Shown here piece after piece: positions 33,502-41,574 of a stretch of 64,000 nt of DNA (within the stretch, counting starts at the first letter, position 1; every line of letters starts with the position of its first letter). The stretch is from Bin87 sp965204905. Lineage in GTDB: Bacteria > Chloroflexota > Dehalococcoidia > Lucifugimonadales > UBA3495. A program made the translations under genes and the position numbers. The stretch covers positions 3,410,001 to 3,474,000 of the forward strand of contig OZ242042.1 of the NCBI GenBank assembly GCA_965204905.1. The letters are read 5' to 3'. A model generated the notes under the pieces. That model was not told the DNA's origin and did not search any database. It saw nothing but the letters and a program-made list of their open reading frames with translations.

Positions 33502-33518
33502 AGTCAAGTTAGTTGACT
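33502..33518. promoter_or_regulatory. Operator dyad, likely antitoxin binding site
   Basis: AGTCAA-GTTAG-TTGACT, a perfect 6-base inverted repeat right after the -10 box. TTGACT also forms the -35 hexamer, so the same half-site occurs three times. This is the expected position for autorepression by a Phd-type antitoxin. Confidence 0.6.
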
Positions 33519-33530
33519 GAGGAGAAGCAG

Positions 33531-33764
33531 ATGCTGACGGTAAACGTCCATGAGGCAAAGACCCACCTCTCGCGCCTGCTGGCGCAGGTTGAGGCCGGCG
33601 AGGAGGTGGTCATCGCCCGCAACGGCAAACCGGTGGCCCGCCTGGTGAACGTCCCAAAGAGTGGCAAACGGCAGTTCGGTTCCATGAAAGGCCTGATCAA
33701 GTTTGACGATAGCTTCTTTGATCCCCTGCCGGAGGAAGAATTGAAAGCTTGGGAAGGCGGGTAA
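33531..33764 (+). CDS. Phd/YefM-type antitoxin
   Basis: 77 residues from ATG 33531 (GAGGAG 6 bases upstream). The N-terminal DNA-binding part VNVHEAKTHLSRLLAQVEAGEEVVIARNGKPVARLV is the standard Phd/YefM sequence; the C-terminal FGSMKGLIKFDDSFFDPLPEEELKAW is the toxin-binding tail. It precedes the PIN toxin by 3 bases. Confidence 0.92.
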   Translation: MLTVNVHEAKTHLSRLLAQVEAGEEVVIARNGKPVARLVNVPKSGKRQFGSMKGLIKFDDSFFDPLPEEELKAWEGG

Positions 33765-33767
33765 TCC

Positions 33768-34154
33768 GTGCGGTTACTGCCCGACACCCATACGCTCATC
33801 TGGTGGTTTGAAGGCAGCAGACGGTTATCCCTGCAGGCCCGCCGAGCGATGGAGGACGATACCAATGTTATCCTCATCAGCGCGGCGTCCGCCTGGGAAA
33901 TCACCACCAAGTATTGGCTCGGCAAACTACCGACCGCGGAAGCTCTGGCCCGGGACGTACCCGGGGCAATAGCCTCCCAGGGCTTCACAGAACTGTCGAT
34001 AACCGTGGCCGACGCGGTGCGCGCCGGAGCCCTGCCCGGCCCACACCGCGACCCCTTTGACCGTATGCTCATCGCGCAGGCCCAGGCGCGCGACCTCGTC
34101 CTCGTATCCAACGAGGCACTCTTTGACCGGTACGGAGTTCGCCGCTTGTGGTGA
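33768..34154 (+). CDS. PIN-domain toxin (VapC-like)
   Basis: 128 residues from GTG 33768. PIN acids: Asp6 (PDTHTLIWW), Glu44 (SAWEI), Asp95 and Asp98 (RDPFDRMLIAQA). The last motif reads VSNEALFDRYGV, with Asn where Asp or Glu can occur. PIN toxins cleave tRNA or rRNA and are neutralised by the upstream Phd protein. The three core acids are intact, so activity is likely. Confidence 0.9.
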   Translation: MRLLPDTHTLIWWFEGSRRLSLQARRAMEDDTNVILISAASAWEITTKYWLGKLPTAEALARDVPGAIASQGFTELSITVADAVRAGALPGPHRDPFDRMLIAQAQARDLVLVSNEALFDRYGVRRLW

Positions 34155-34485
34155 ACGCCGTACACGTCTGGACCTCGATTTCCCCCGAGTGGCGGATTAT
34201 CAGCCAAACCGCCTACAACGGAACGTAAGGAGCCAGGCCAATGACCAATCCGCAGCGCGCCGGACTCAAAACCGAGCGGATTATTCTGACGCACAACTCG
34301 ATGCCGCAATACGCTGGCCCAATCCGCAAGGGGGAGAGTTGTGCCGCTGCTTGTCCTGTGGCGGTCATTTGACAGAAGATCGCTCGCCGCACCATCGTCC
34401 TGGACAGCAACGTCATACTCGCCAAGAACCTGAGCGTCTTCTTCTAGCACAGCGCCGTCTGCTGGGGCAGAAACGATTTAGCCCT
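34155..34485. other. Gene-poor stretch after the toxin-antitoxin pair
   Basis: It contains the small frame at 34241-34372. After that frame's stop, the same reading frame continues as RRTIVLDSNVILAKNL until TAG near 34447, which recalls the first strand of a PIN domain. No intact gene otherwise. It may be the debris of a second toxin-antitoxin locus. Confidence 0.35.
34241..34372 (+). CDS. Possible 43-aa small protein or remnant
   Basis: AAGGAG lies 8 bases before ATG 34241. The product, starting MTNPQRAGLKTERIILTHNS, contains two close Cys (GESCAAACPV) and ends at TGA 34370-34372. No family recognised. It may be the 5' part of a decayed gene. Confidence 0.3.
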   Translation: MTNPQRAGLKTERIILTHNSMPQYAGPIRKGESCAAACPVAVI

Positions 34486-35829
34486 TCATTCCGGCGGACG
34501 GAGGCGGCCTCGCACCTGGCGGATCAGGCTGGCCAGGAATAGCCCTACCAGCAGGGCCGCCGCCGCTACGACTCCCGGCAGCAGCCAGGGGTAACGCTCA
34601 GTGAAAGGCACGACTTCGGACGGGGGCTCAGGAATACCGAACGCGGGGTTGACTTCGGGGCTGCCCAGCCGGGCCACTGGCAGGTTTTCGGTGACCAGAT
34701 AGGGGAACAACTTTTCCAGCTCGTACGACGGCGTGGATGCCGCCAGGTTGCCGTAGTAGAGGCGATGAGTCTCGCCGGCGCCGGCGGTGAAGACGACCTT
34801 GCGGGCGAAACCGCTGGCCATGGGCTTCTCCACGGGGAGGGGCGGATTGTCCTCGTTGAAGATGGTGACCCGGTAGTAGCGGTATCTGGATTCTCCAAAC
34901 CGCAGTTCCCGATCATCACCCACGAACCTCGGCGTGTCGAAGTCGTAGAGAATTTCACGGGATTGCAGGGGTATCCAGTAGATCGAGTCGTAGCTCCCTT
35001 CAAGCGCGACCTCGCGATAGAAGTTTCGGTGTGGAATATCGACGCGGATGCTATCGACCGGAAACCCTGCGTGGGATGCCTGCAACACCAGAATCGTCTG
35101 CTTGCGTTCGGCGTCTTCGGTTCGTTCTACGATGTTCAGAGGCAGATGGTGGCGGTGCGGCTCCAGCGTTTCGGCGAAAAGAACTACCGCTCCCTGGACG
35201 ACCAACGGCTCCTGATCCCCGTCGAAGATTTGAACCCTGAGGAACCTGGCGGAACTGGACGGGTAAGGCACGCTGGTATCGCTGGCCGAGAAGCCACGCT
35301 CGGGTATGGTCACGTTGAAAATCGTTCCGTTCTCCTCCAGGATGCGCCAGTCTTCGCCATCATCGCTGGCGGACACGGCAACGCGGCGCTGGAAGTTGGC
35401 AGACGAGGTCTGAATCTCCACCTCGCTGTGCAGGTCGCCCTCGGATTGCACGCGCAGGACAAACGACGTGTGGTCGTTGGGGATGTGCCCCAGGTCCTGC
35501 ATTTTGACCGGAACCGCAGCGCGTCGTTGGTCCCCCGCTTCAATCAGCAGCTTGTAAGGGATCTCGCGCTCACCGTCGGTATCGGTTGCGGTGAGGCGGA
35601 CGTCGCCCAGGCCGGGTTGAGCGTGGGCGTAAACCTCCGGGTCCAGCTCTACCTCCACCAACTGGCTGTCCGGCAGGTCACCCGGCAGGATGATCGTCTT
35701 GAAGAACTGCCATTGTCCATCCGGTGCGTCGGCCCAGGCGTTCGGGACAGCCAACAGGGCGCCGGCCAGCAGCAGGACGGCAGCGGCGACGGAATACAGC
35801 CCGCGCCGGATGTCAGGCCCGCTGCCCAA
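34486..35829 (-). CDS. DUF3999 family protein
   Basis: 447 residues. N-terminal signal (VAAAVLLLAGALLAVPNAWA), a large extracytoplasmic beta-rich region with repeated galactose-binding-like segments (SDDGEDWRILEENG, SYDSIYWIPL, YRYYRVTIFN), and one C-terminal membrane helix (LLPGVVAAAALLVGLFLASLI) before a basic tail. The start is TTG 35829 with AGGGGG 7 bases upstream. DUF3999 genes regularly follow DUF2339 genes, as here, overlapping by 17 bases. Role unknown; probably an envelope complex. Confidence 0.82.
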   Translation of the reverse strand: MGSGPDIRRGLYSVAAAVLLLAGALLAVPNAWADAPDGQWQFFKTIILPGDLPDSQLVEVELDPEVYAHAQPGLGDVRLTATDTDGEREIPYKLLIEAGDQRRAAVPVKMQDLGHIPNDHTSFVLRVQSEGDLHSEVEIQTSSANFQRRVAVSASDDGEDWRILEENGTIFNVTIPERGFSASDTSVPYPSSSARFLRVQIFDGDQEPLVVQGAVVLFAETLEPHRHHLPLNIVERTEDAERKQTILVLQASHAGFPVDSIRVDIPHRNFYREVALEGSYDSIYWIPLQSREILYDFDTPRFVGDDRELRFGESRYRYYRVTIFNEDNPPLPVEKPMASGFARKVVFTAGAGETHRLYYGNLAASTPSYELEKLFPYLVTENLPVARLGSPEVNPAFGIPEPPSEVVPFTERYPWLLPGVVAAAALLVGLFLASLIRQVRGRLRPPE

Positions 35830-38734
35830 ACAGGAACCCCCTGACAGCCTGGCTGTACCGCTGGTAGGCTAATCCCGTACCCAGCATCAGGACGCCCAGC
35901 GTGACGAACGCGGCGACGCGGTATTCCCGTTCCAGCAGGAAAACGTCGAACCCGAACAACTTGACCAGCGGCACCGCCAACAAAGCCATGCCGGCCAGGC
36001 GGATGCGGCTGGACTGGCGCACGATGCCCACGCCAATCACCCCGACGGCGTACACTGCCCACAGCACGGTCAACGAGAGTTGCTGGGCGCTGAAGGTGTC
36101 TGTGCCCAAGTCCTCAGCCCTGGCCTCGAAGTAGTGGACGGCCTCCAGGGTCAGGCCCCACAACGCGACGACGTTGGCCGCAATCAGCAGTCCGGGGATG
36201 ACGTAGGTTTCAAAGCGGTTCGGTTCCAGTTGTGCGCGACGGTGCCACCAGGCGAACCCCAGCATCAGCGCGATTGCCAGCGCGAACGCCAGGAAATGCA
36301 GGTTCAGGAACGGTATGAATCCCTTGGAAACCAGTTCGGTCATGAAGGTATCGAACGCCATCAGCTTGAGGGAGGCCAGCGCCAGGATCGCCAGGCCGGC
36401 CCACCGGACGATCGGCAGGCGTCGCCACAGGCCGATGGCGATAACCGCGGCGCCGTAGATCGCCCACAGGTAGGTCATGGACAGGTATTTGGCGTTGGTT
36501 GCGGCCCGTATCTGATCCCACAGGATAGGAGTGGCCCGTTCAAGCGCGGCGGCCTGACGGTCGAAGTAGTTGATGATCTCCTGGTTCAGGGTCCATAGGG
36601 CGACCAAGTTGGCCGCCACCACCAGCGCCACGAAAGCGGAGGACTCATAGCCGATGAGGCTCTGCGCCTGCCGGCGGAACCGCCAGGAGAGGACAGACAG
36701 CACGACCACGACCAGCGCGCAGGTCAGGAACTGGAAGTTCAGCACGGGCGGGTATCCCAACTGGGCCAGTCGCACCCCGATGGTGTCGATGGTGATCAGC
36801 TTCAGAATCGTGAGGCCCAGCAGGAGCAGGCCGGCCCACCGCGCCGGCGGCCAACGGCGCCACAGTCCAACCGCCGCCAGGATGAAACCGTACACTGCCC
36901 ACAATGCGGTCAGGGACAGAAGCTTGGCGTCCATGGTGCGTTGATGGATCGGTAGGTATTGCCCGAAGGAATCGGCCGCCAGCGCTCGGCTGTCGAAGTA
37001 GCTAACCAGTTCCAGGCTCAGCGCGGTGACGGTCAGCGCGTTGGCGATGCCCAGCAGCGGCCAGAAGACAAACTCCTCCCACCTTTCCCGTTGCTCGCGG
37101 TAGTAGTGGTAGAGGAACGCGGCGGCGTACAGGGCCACCACCGCGGCCGCCATGATGGGGAACCGCTCGTTTACGATGGGAACGAAGGTATACACGTCGA
37201 TGCGGCCGCAGTGCACCAGCAGGTCAATCACCACCAGGTGCCCCAGCCCTACGGCCAGCACGACCAGGCCGAAGGCCCGCATCTGCCACCGCCCCAGCAG
37301 GAACGCGGTGCCCACCAGCGCCGCGCCCTCGGCCACCCACGCCACCGTGATCCAAACCCCGCTCAGTTGCAGGGGCACGGCGATGGTGAGGAAGACGATG
37401 GCGATGGGCAGGGCGAAGAGCGCCATTTCGGCCGGCGTGGACGGCCTGCGTATAGCGACGAAGGCGACCAGCGCGTAGAACAGGGACAGGCCCACGGCGA
37501 TGAGGCCGAACCACTCCCGGTAGTCATCCCACAGGACATGGTAGGTTAGGGCGAAGAACGCCACGGCGTTGAGCGTCATCAGCGCCAAGTCGGGAATGCC
37601 TGGCGTGCGCCGCCAGAGCAGATGAAACAGGCTGGTGGCTGCGGCCAGGATGAGGAACATCCCGGTGAGTCCGATCTGCGCCATCACCGGGTCGTAATCG
37701 GAGAACCGGCTGGTCCAGAAGAAGAACACTCCGTAGGTGCCGGCCCATCCCACCAGGTTGAACCACCGCCAGTTGCGGAAGGTGGAAATCGCCAGTATGC
37801 CCGCGTCCACCACCAGGATGTAGGCCAGGGCCAGCCGGACGTCGGGCAGGTCCGCGCCGAGCAGGGCCGGCGCGAGAAACGCTCCGATGATGCCCAGCAG
37901 CGCGATGACGATGGACTCGTACCGCAGCGCCAGCAGGGAGGCCAGGGCCACCACCAGGGCCAGGAACAGCAGGGCCACGTCGGGACGTATCAGTTCATAC
38001 AGCCCGAACGCGGCGTAGATGGACAAGTACAGGATGACCGCGCCGGCCGCCGTTACGGGCTGCGCCCAGATGGGGATCCGGCGTTGGGCATACTCGCCCA
38101 CGCCCAAAAGGGCCAAACCCAGAACTACGCCCAGGACGACGCGCCCGGTATCGCCGATCCAGTTGTTATCAAACGCCAGCTTCAGGAAGAAGCCGATACC
38201 CACTACCAGGGCGATGGCCCCGATGATGGCGAACCAGTTGCGTCCCAGCAACCGCTCCCAATCGAAGGACGGGGTGAATGCGGGCCAACCGCGGCCATGG
38301 TCCGGCGTGTCCCGTTCGATCTCGAACTCTGGAACGGTTTGTGGCGCAGGGTCAACCGGCGCAACCGATTGCGGGGGACCTGGCGCCACGACTGCCGCAG
38401 TCTGTTCTTCTGCGCCAGTCGGCTCCGTTCGGGTTTGAGAAGGCTCAGCGGCGGGCGCCGGGTCCTGCTGCGTCGCTGTTTCCGCTTCAGCATCCAGCCG
38501 ATTCACGCGGCTCTGGAGGTAGAGCAGGCGGCCGGAGGCGTCCCGCAGGATGGTGCGCAACTCGTTGATCTCGTCCTGGAGGTCCTGGCGGGATACTGGG
38601 CCCGCTTGCTCTCCGGTCTGCTCACGATCCGCGCGGCCGGGCATGGGCAATGCGCTGCCACAGTTGGTGCAGAACGGCGCGACTCGGGAGTTCGTTGTCG
38701 CGCAGAACGGGCAGTTGATTTCAGACAAGCTCAC
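35813..38734 (-). CDS. DUF2339 large membrane protein with zinc ribbon
   Basis: 973 residues. N-terminal zinc ribbon CPFC...CTNCG (residues 9-25), a coiled coil (RQDLQDEINELRTILRDASGRLLYLQSRVNRL in parts), a Pro/Gln/Thr linker, then more than 20 membrane segments from about 170. The signature RNWFAIIGAIALVVGIGFF with LAFDNNWIGDTGRV is DUF2339. A periodic motif near TLWAVYG recurs several times in the second half, indicating internal duplication. GTG 38734 or TTG 38728 may start it; GGAG is better spaced for the TTG. It follows the CoA-transferase genes by 17 bases. Confidence 0.85.
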   Translation of the reverse strand: MSLSEINCPFCATTNSRVAPFCTNCGSALPMPGRADREQTGEQAGPVSRQDLQDEINELRTILRDASGRLLYLQSRVNRLDAEAETATQQDPAPAAEPSQTRTEPTGAEEQTAAVVAPGPPQSVAPVDPAPQTVPEFEIERDTPDHGRGWPAFTPSFDWERLLGRNWFAIIGAIALVVGIGFFLKLAFDNNWIGDTGRVVLGVVLGLALLGVGEYAQRRIPIWAQPVTAAGAVILYLSIYAAFGLYELIRPDVALLFLALVVALASLLALRYESIVIALLGIIGAFLAPALLGADLPDVRLALAYILVVDAGILAISTFRNWRWFNLVGWAGTYGVFFFWTSRFSDYDPVMAQIGLTGMFLILAAATSLFHLLWRRTPGIPDLALMTLNAVAFFALTYHVLWDDYREWFGLIAVGLSLFYALVAFVAIRRPSTPAEMALFALPIAIVFLTIAVPLQLSGVWITVAWVAEGAALVGTAFLLGRWQMRAFGLVVLAVGLGHLVVIDLLVHCGRIDVYTFVPIVNERFPIMAAAVVALYAAAFLYHYYREQRERWEEFVFWPLLGIANALTVTALSLELVSYFDSRALAADSFGQYLPIHQRTMDAKLLSLTALWAVYGFILAAVGLWRRWPPARWAGLLLLGLTILKLITIDTIGVRLAQLGYPPVLNFQFLTCALVVVVLSVLSWRFRRQAQSLIGYESSAFVALVVAANLVALWTLNQEIINYFDRQAAALERATPILWDQIRAATNAKYLSMTYLWAIYGAAVIAIGLWRRLPIVRWAGLAILALASLKLMAFDTFMTELVSKGFIPFLNLHFLAFALAIALMLGFAWWHRRAQLEPNRFETYVIPGLLIAANVVALWGLTLEAVHYFEARAEDLGTDTFSAQQLSLTVLWAVYAVGVIGVGIVRQSSRIRLAGMALLAVPLVKLFGFDVFLLEREYRVAAFVTLGVLMLGTGLAYQRYSQAVRGFLFGQRA

Positions 38735-38751
38735 CGCTCCGGATCAGGTTA

Positions 38752-39960
38752 CTAGATAACCCTTGCCGCCCGCAGCAGCCCCAACTCCCGGACCGTTAGG
38801 CCCAACTCGCCACACAGGATTTCGACGTTGTGCTCGCCCAGGCGGGGCGCCGGTAGGGCCGATGCCATGGCGTTTTCCCCGTCGATAAAGAATCCCGAGC
38901 CAGGGTATTTCAATGGGCCGGCCTCGGCATGGTCCATCTCTACGAAGAACCCTCGCTCTTCCAGGTGCGGCGATTCCACCACCTGCTGCGGCGTTTGAAC
39001 CAGTCCTACGACCAGGCCACGGGCCATGGTCTCCCGCATCAAGTCCAGGTTGGTCCACTGGGCCAGCTTGGGAGCCACCAGGTCGTGAAGCTCCTCCCAG
39101 TGTTCCATCCGGCCGGTGCGGGACGCGAACTTGGAGTCCAGCAGCCCCGGTTCCTCCAGAAACTCGGCCCACGCCTCCATGGGCCGGCCGCCGGTGCCGG
39201 CCGTGGTGAGCGTTACTTCCCCGTCCAGCGTGGGCAGGTGCATCCCGTCCATTACGTTGCCGTCACTGCCGCCCCGGTGGGGGTTACGTCCGGTGTAGGT
39301 GTAGGGGTGAATCAGCCCGGAGGGGGTGCTGACGGCGGCTTCCATGGTGGAGACGTCGATGTGGGCGCCATTTCCCGACTGTTCCCGCCGCAACAGCGCT
39401 GCCATCACTGCCACCGCTCCGTTGCGGGCCGCGGTAATCTCCATCTGCTCCAGTGCCGTGCCCATGGGCGGCTTACTGGCCGAGCCGGTCACCGCGTACA
39501 GGTAGCCACCCATGGCCTGGGCCACCAGATCATCGCCCTGGTAACTGGCATAGGGCCCGTCCTGACCAAAGTAGGTGATGGAAACCAGGATCAGGCCGGG
39601 GTTGGAATGGGACAAATGCTCGTAGCCCAACCCCAATTCCGCCAGCTTACCCGGTTGATAGCTCTCCAGAATAATATCGGCAGTGGCAGCCAGTCGCTCG
39701 AAAAGCTCCTGACCGTCCGCCTGCTCCACGTCCAGCGTGATACCCCGCTTGTTGGTGTTGAAAGCAAGGAAGGAGGTGCCCCTATCGGGATCGGGAATGT
39801 CGTCAATAAACGGCGGCTCGTGGCGGGACTGGTCGCCCCAGCCGGGCGGCTCGATCTTGATAGTGTCCGCGCCCTGGTCGGCCAGCAGCTTGGCGCAATA
39901 GGCGCCCGAGGGCCGGTGGGTCAGTTCCAGTACGCGCAATTCAGAAAGTATTCCCGGCAT
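38752..39960 (-). CDS. CaiB/BaiF family CoA-transferase (1)
   Basis: 402 residues of the family III CoA-transferase fold. LRVLELTHRPSGAYCAKLLADQGADTIKIEPP and NKRGITLDVEQADGQELF at the N-terminus, then GLGYEHLSHSNPGLILVSITYFGQDGPYA, and GAHIDVSTMEA in the middle. These enzymes move CoA between carboxylic acids, for example carnitine, bile acid or aromatic acyl groups. The Asp nucleophile should lie near residue 165, but the local sequence is not diagnostic of substrate. GGAGAG precedes ATG 39960. Confidence 0.88.
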   Translation of the reverse strand: MPGILSELRVLELTHRPSGAYCAKLLADQGADTIKIEPPGWGDQSRHEPPFIDDIPDPDRGTSFLAFNTNKRGITLDVEQADGQELFERLAATADIILESYQPGKLAELGLGYEHLSHSNPGLILVSITYFGQDGPYASYQGDDLVAQAMGGYLYAVTGSASKPPMGTALEQMEITAARNGAVAVMAALLRREQSGNGAHIDVSTMEAAVSTPSGLIHPYTYTGRNPHRGGSDGNVMDGMHLPTLDGEVTLTTAGTGGRPMEAWAEFLEEPGLLDSKFASRTGRMEHWEELHDLVAPKLAQWTNLDLMRETMARGLVVGLVQTPQQVVESPHLEERGFFVEMDHAEAGPLKYPGSGFFIDGENAMASALPAPRLGEHNVEILCGELGLTVRELGLLRAARVI

Positions 39961-39976
39961 CGTCTCTCCAACTCAA

Positions 39977-41236
39977 TTACGGCCTTGGTTCGTCAGGCCG
40001 AGGCGCGCCAAAGACCACGCCTTCGGATTCCAGTTCGCCTATTTCCGCCGGCGACAACCCGGCCAGCTCTGCCAGTATCGTCGCGTTGTCCTGTCCCAAT
40101 CCCGCGACCTTCGCAATTGACATGGGATTGCCGGGATCTCTGAAAGGGCGCCCGGCGAAAACACGAGACCCAACGGCCGGGGCCTGAGGGTTGGAGAACT
40201 CCCACATATACCCGCGTTCCCGCAGGTGAGAGTCGTTTGCCAGGTCTTGGGCAGTCATCGCCGAACCGGCGGCGATGCCCAGTTCCTGCAACCTCCGCGC
40301 CAACTCCAGGTCGTCGTGCTGGGAGGTCCAGTTGCCGATTAACTCGTCCAGTTCGTGGCGGTGACGCCAGCGGGCTAAAGCGGTACCGAATTTGGCTCCC
40401 TCGGCCCACTGGGGCCTGCCCATTGCTCCCTTCAGCGTTTCCCATTCCGTATCCGATGACACGACAATAACTATCCAACGGTCCTCGCCCCTGGCCGGAT
40501 ACACATTGTGCGGAGCCTTCCACCAGTGGGCGCAGCCTAGACGATCGCGGGTTATGCCTCGTTGCGCCTCCAGGATGGCCGGGCCCACAGCCGAAACGCC
40601 CGTTTCCAACATCGTCAGGTCAACCCGCATACCCTTGCCCGTCCTGTTGCGCTGGTACAGGGCCAGCAGCAGGGCGTAGGCCACGTTGTTGCCCACGGAA
40701 TGGTCCATGTAGTTGGGGCTGGCCCGCTGGGAGGGTCCGCCCTCGTAGCCGGTCAGGTAGGACAACCCGCACGCGGCGTCAACCGTGCGGGCCCGTGAGC
40801 CGGCCCGCCGCCAGGGTCCGGTGTACCCGTAAGCGGTGCTGCTGAGGGTAATGATGCGCGGGTTGATTGCGGAGAGGCTGTCATGGTCGAACCCGAACCG
40901 CTGCATGGTGCCGGGACGGAAGTTGTCGGTCACGATGTCGGCCTTCTCCACCAGCTTGAGAAAGACTTCCTTGCCCCTCGGGTCGGTCACGACCATGCAC
41001 AGGCTGCGCTTGTTGCGGGCGCCGTAATAGACCATGTTGCCGGCTTCGTTCCACCACACTTCGCCCGGAGTCCCTTCGGGAAAGGGGCCGGCTTTGCGGT
41101 CCTGAAGGTGGTCGGGGCTTTCGACGCGGATGACATCGGCGCCCAGATCCGCAAGGAATCCGGTCCCCCACGGTAGCGCGTGTACCTGCTCCAGCGTAAG
41201 GACTCTAACCCCGTCGAGAATTCCCTGCTCCGCCAT
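39977..41236 (-). CDS. CaiB/BaiF family CoA-transferase (2)
   Basis: 419 residues, same family as its downstream neighbour but only distantly similar. It shows VRVLTLEQVHALPWGTGFLADLGADVIRVESP, NKRSLCMVVTDPRGKEVFLKLVEKADIVTDNF, and GKGMRVDLTMLETGVSAVG. The two genes are 16 bases apart and probably cotranscribed, so they may be a heteromeric transferase or act on consecutive acids. GGAGG lies 10 bases before ATG 41236. It is divergent from the ABC transporter, a possible importer of the acid substrate (inference). Confidence 0.88.
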   Translation of the reverse strand: MAEQGILDGVRVLTLEQVHALPWGTGFLADLGADVIRVESPDHLQDRKAGPFPEGTPGEVWWNEAGNMVYYGARNKRSLCMVVTDPRGKEVFLKLVEKADIVTDNFRPGTMQRFGFDHDSLSAINPRIITLSSTAYGYTGPWRRAGSRARTVDAACGLSYLTGYEGGPSQRASPNYMDHSVGNNVAYALLLALYQRNRTGKGMRVDLTMLETGVSAVGPAILEAQRGITRDRLGCAHWWKAPHNVYPARGEDRWIVIVVSSDTEWETLKGAMGRPQWAEGAKFGTALARWRHRHELDELIGNWTSQHDDLELARRLQELGIAAGSAMTAQDLANDSHLRERGYMWEFSNPQAPAVGSRVFAGRPFRDPGNPMSIAKVAGLGQDNATILAELAGLSPAEIGELESEGVVFGAPRPDEPRP

Positions 41237-41472
41237 TGCCCCAGGACCTCCATTCGCCGCTGCTGCGCCGAAGCGTTTGATCGGCCCAATGATAGTGCAG
41301 AGCAGGGACCAAGTCCACTTGGTCCGTCGTCGTCATAAGCGAGTAATCTTCGCGCCAACCGGCTTGCAGTCGTTTGCCCTGACCTGCCGCTTGGTGGACT
41401 TTCCACCTTCGCACCGTACTACGGTAGATCCGCTGCGTTTCGGTGATTTCTCAACAAGGTCTTGATCCGCCC

Positions 41473-41501
41473 TTGACATCGCTTTCGCTTTCTGATTCTA
41501 T
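41473..41501 (+). promoter_or_regulatory. Promoter of the ABC transporter operon
   Basis: A perfect TTGACA (41473-41478), a 17-base spacer and TTCTAT, about 75 bases before the lipoprotein start. The rest of the 338-base divergent region 41237-41574 contains no gene I can support. Confidence 0.55.
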
Positions 41502-41574
41502 TGGCAGCCACATAGGTCGGTTATTGGCCGAAACGCCATTTTTCGGACGTATATCGTTGAGAGGAGGCCCAAAA

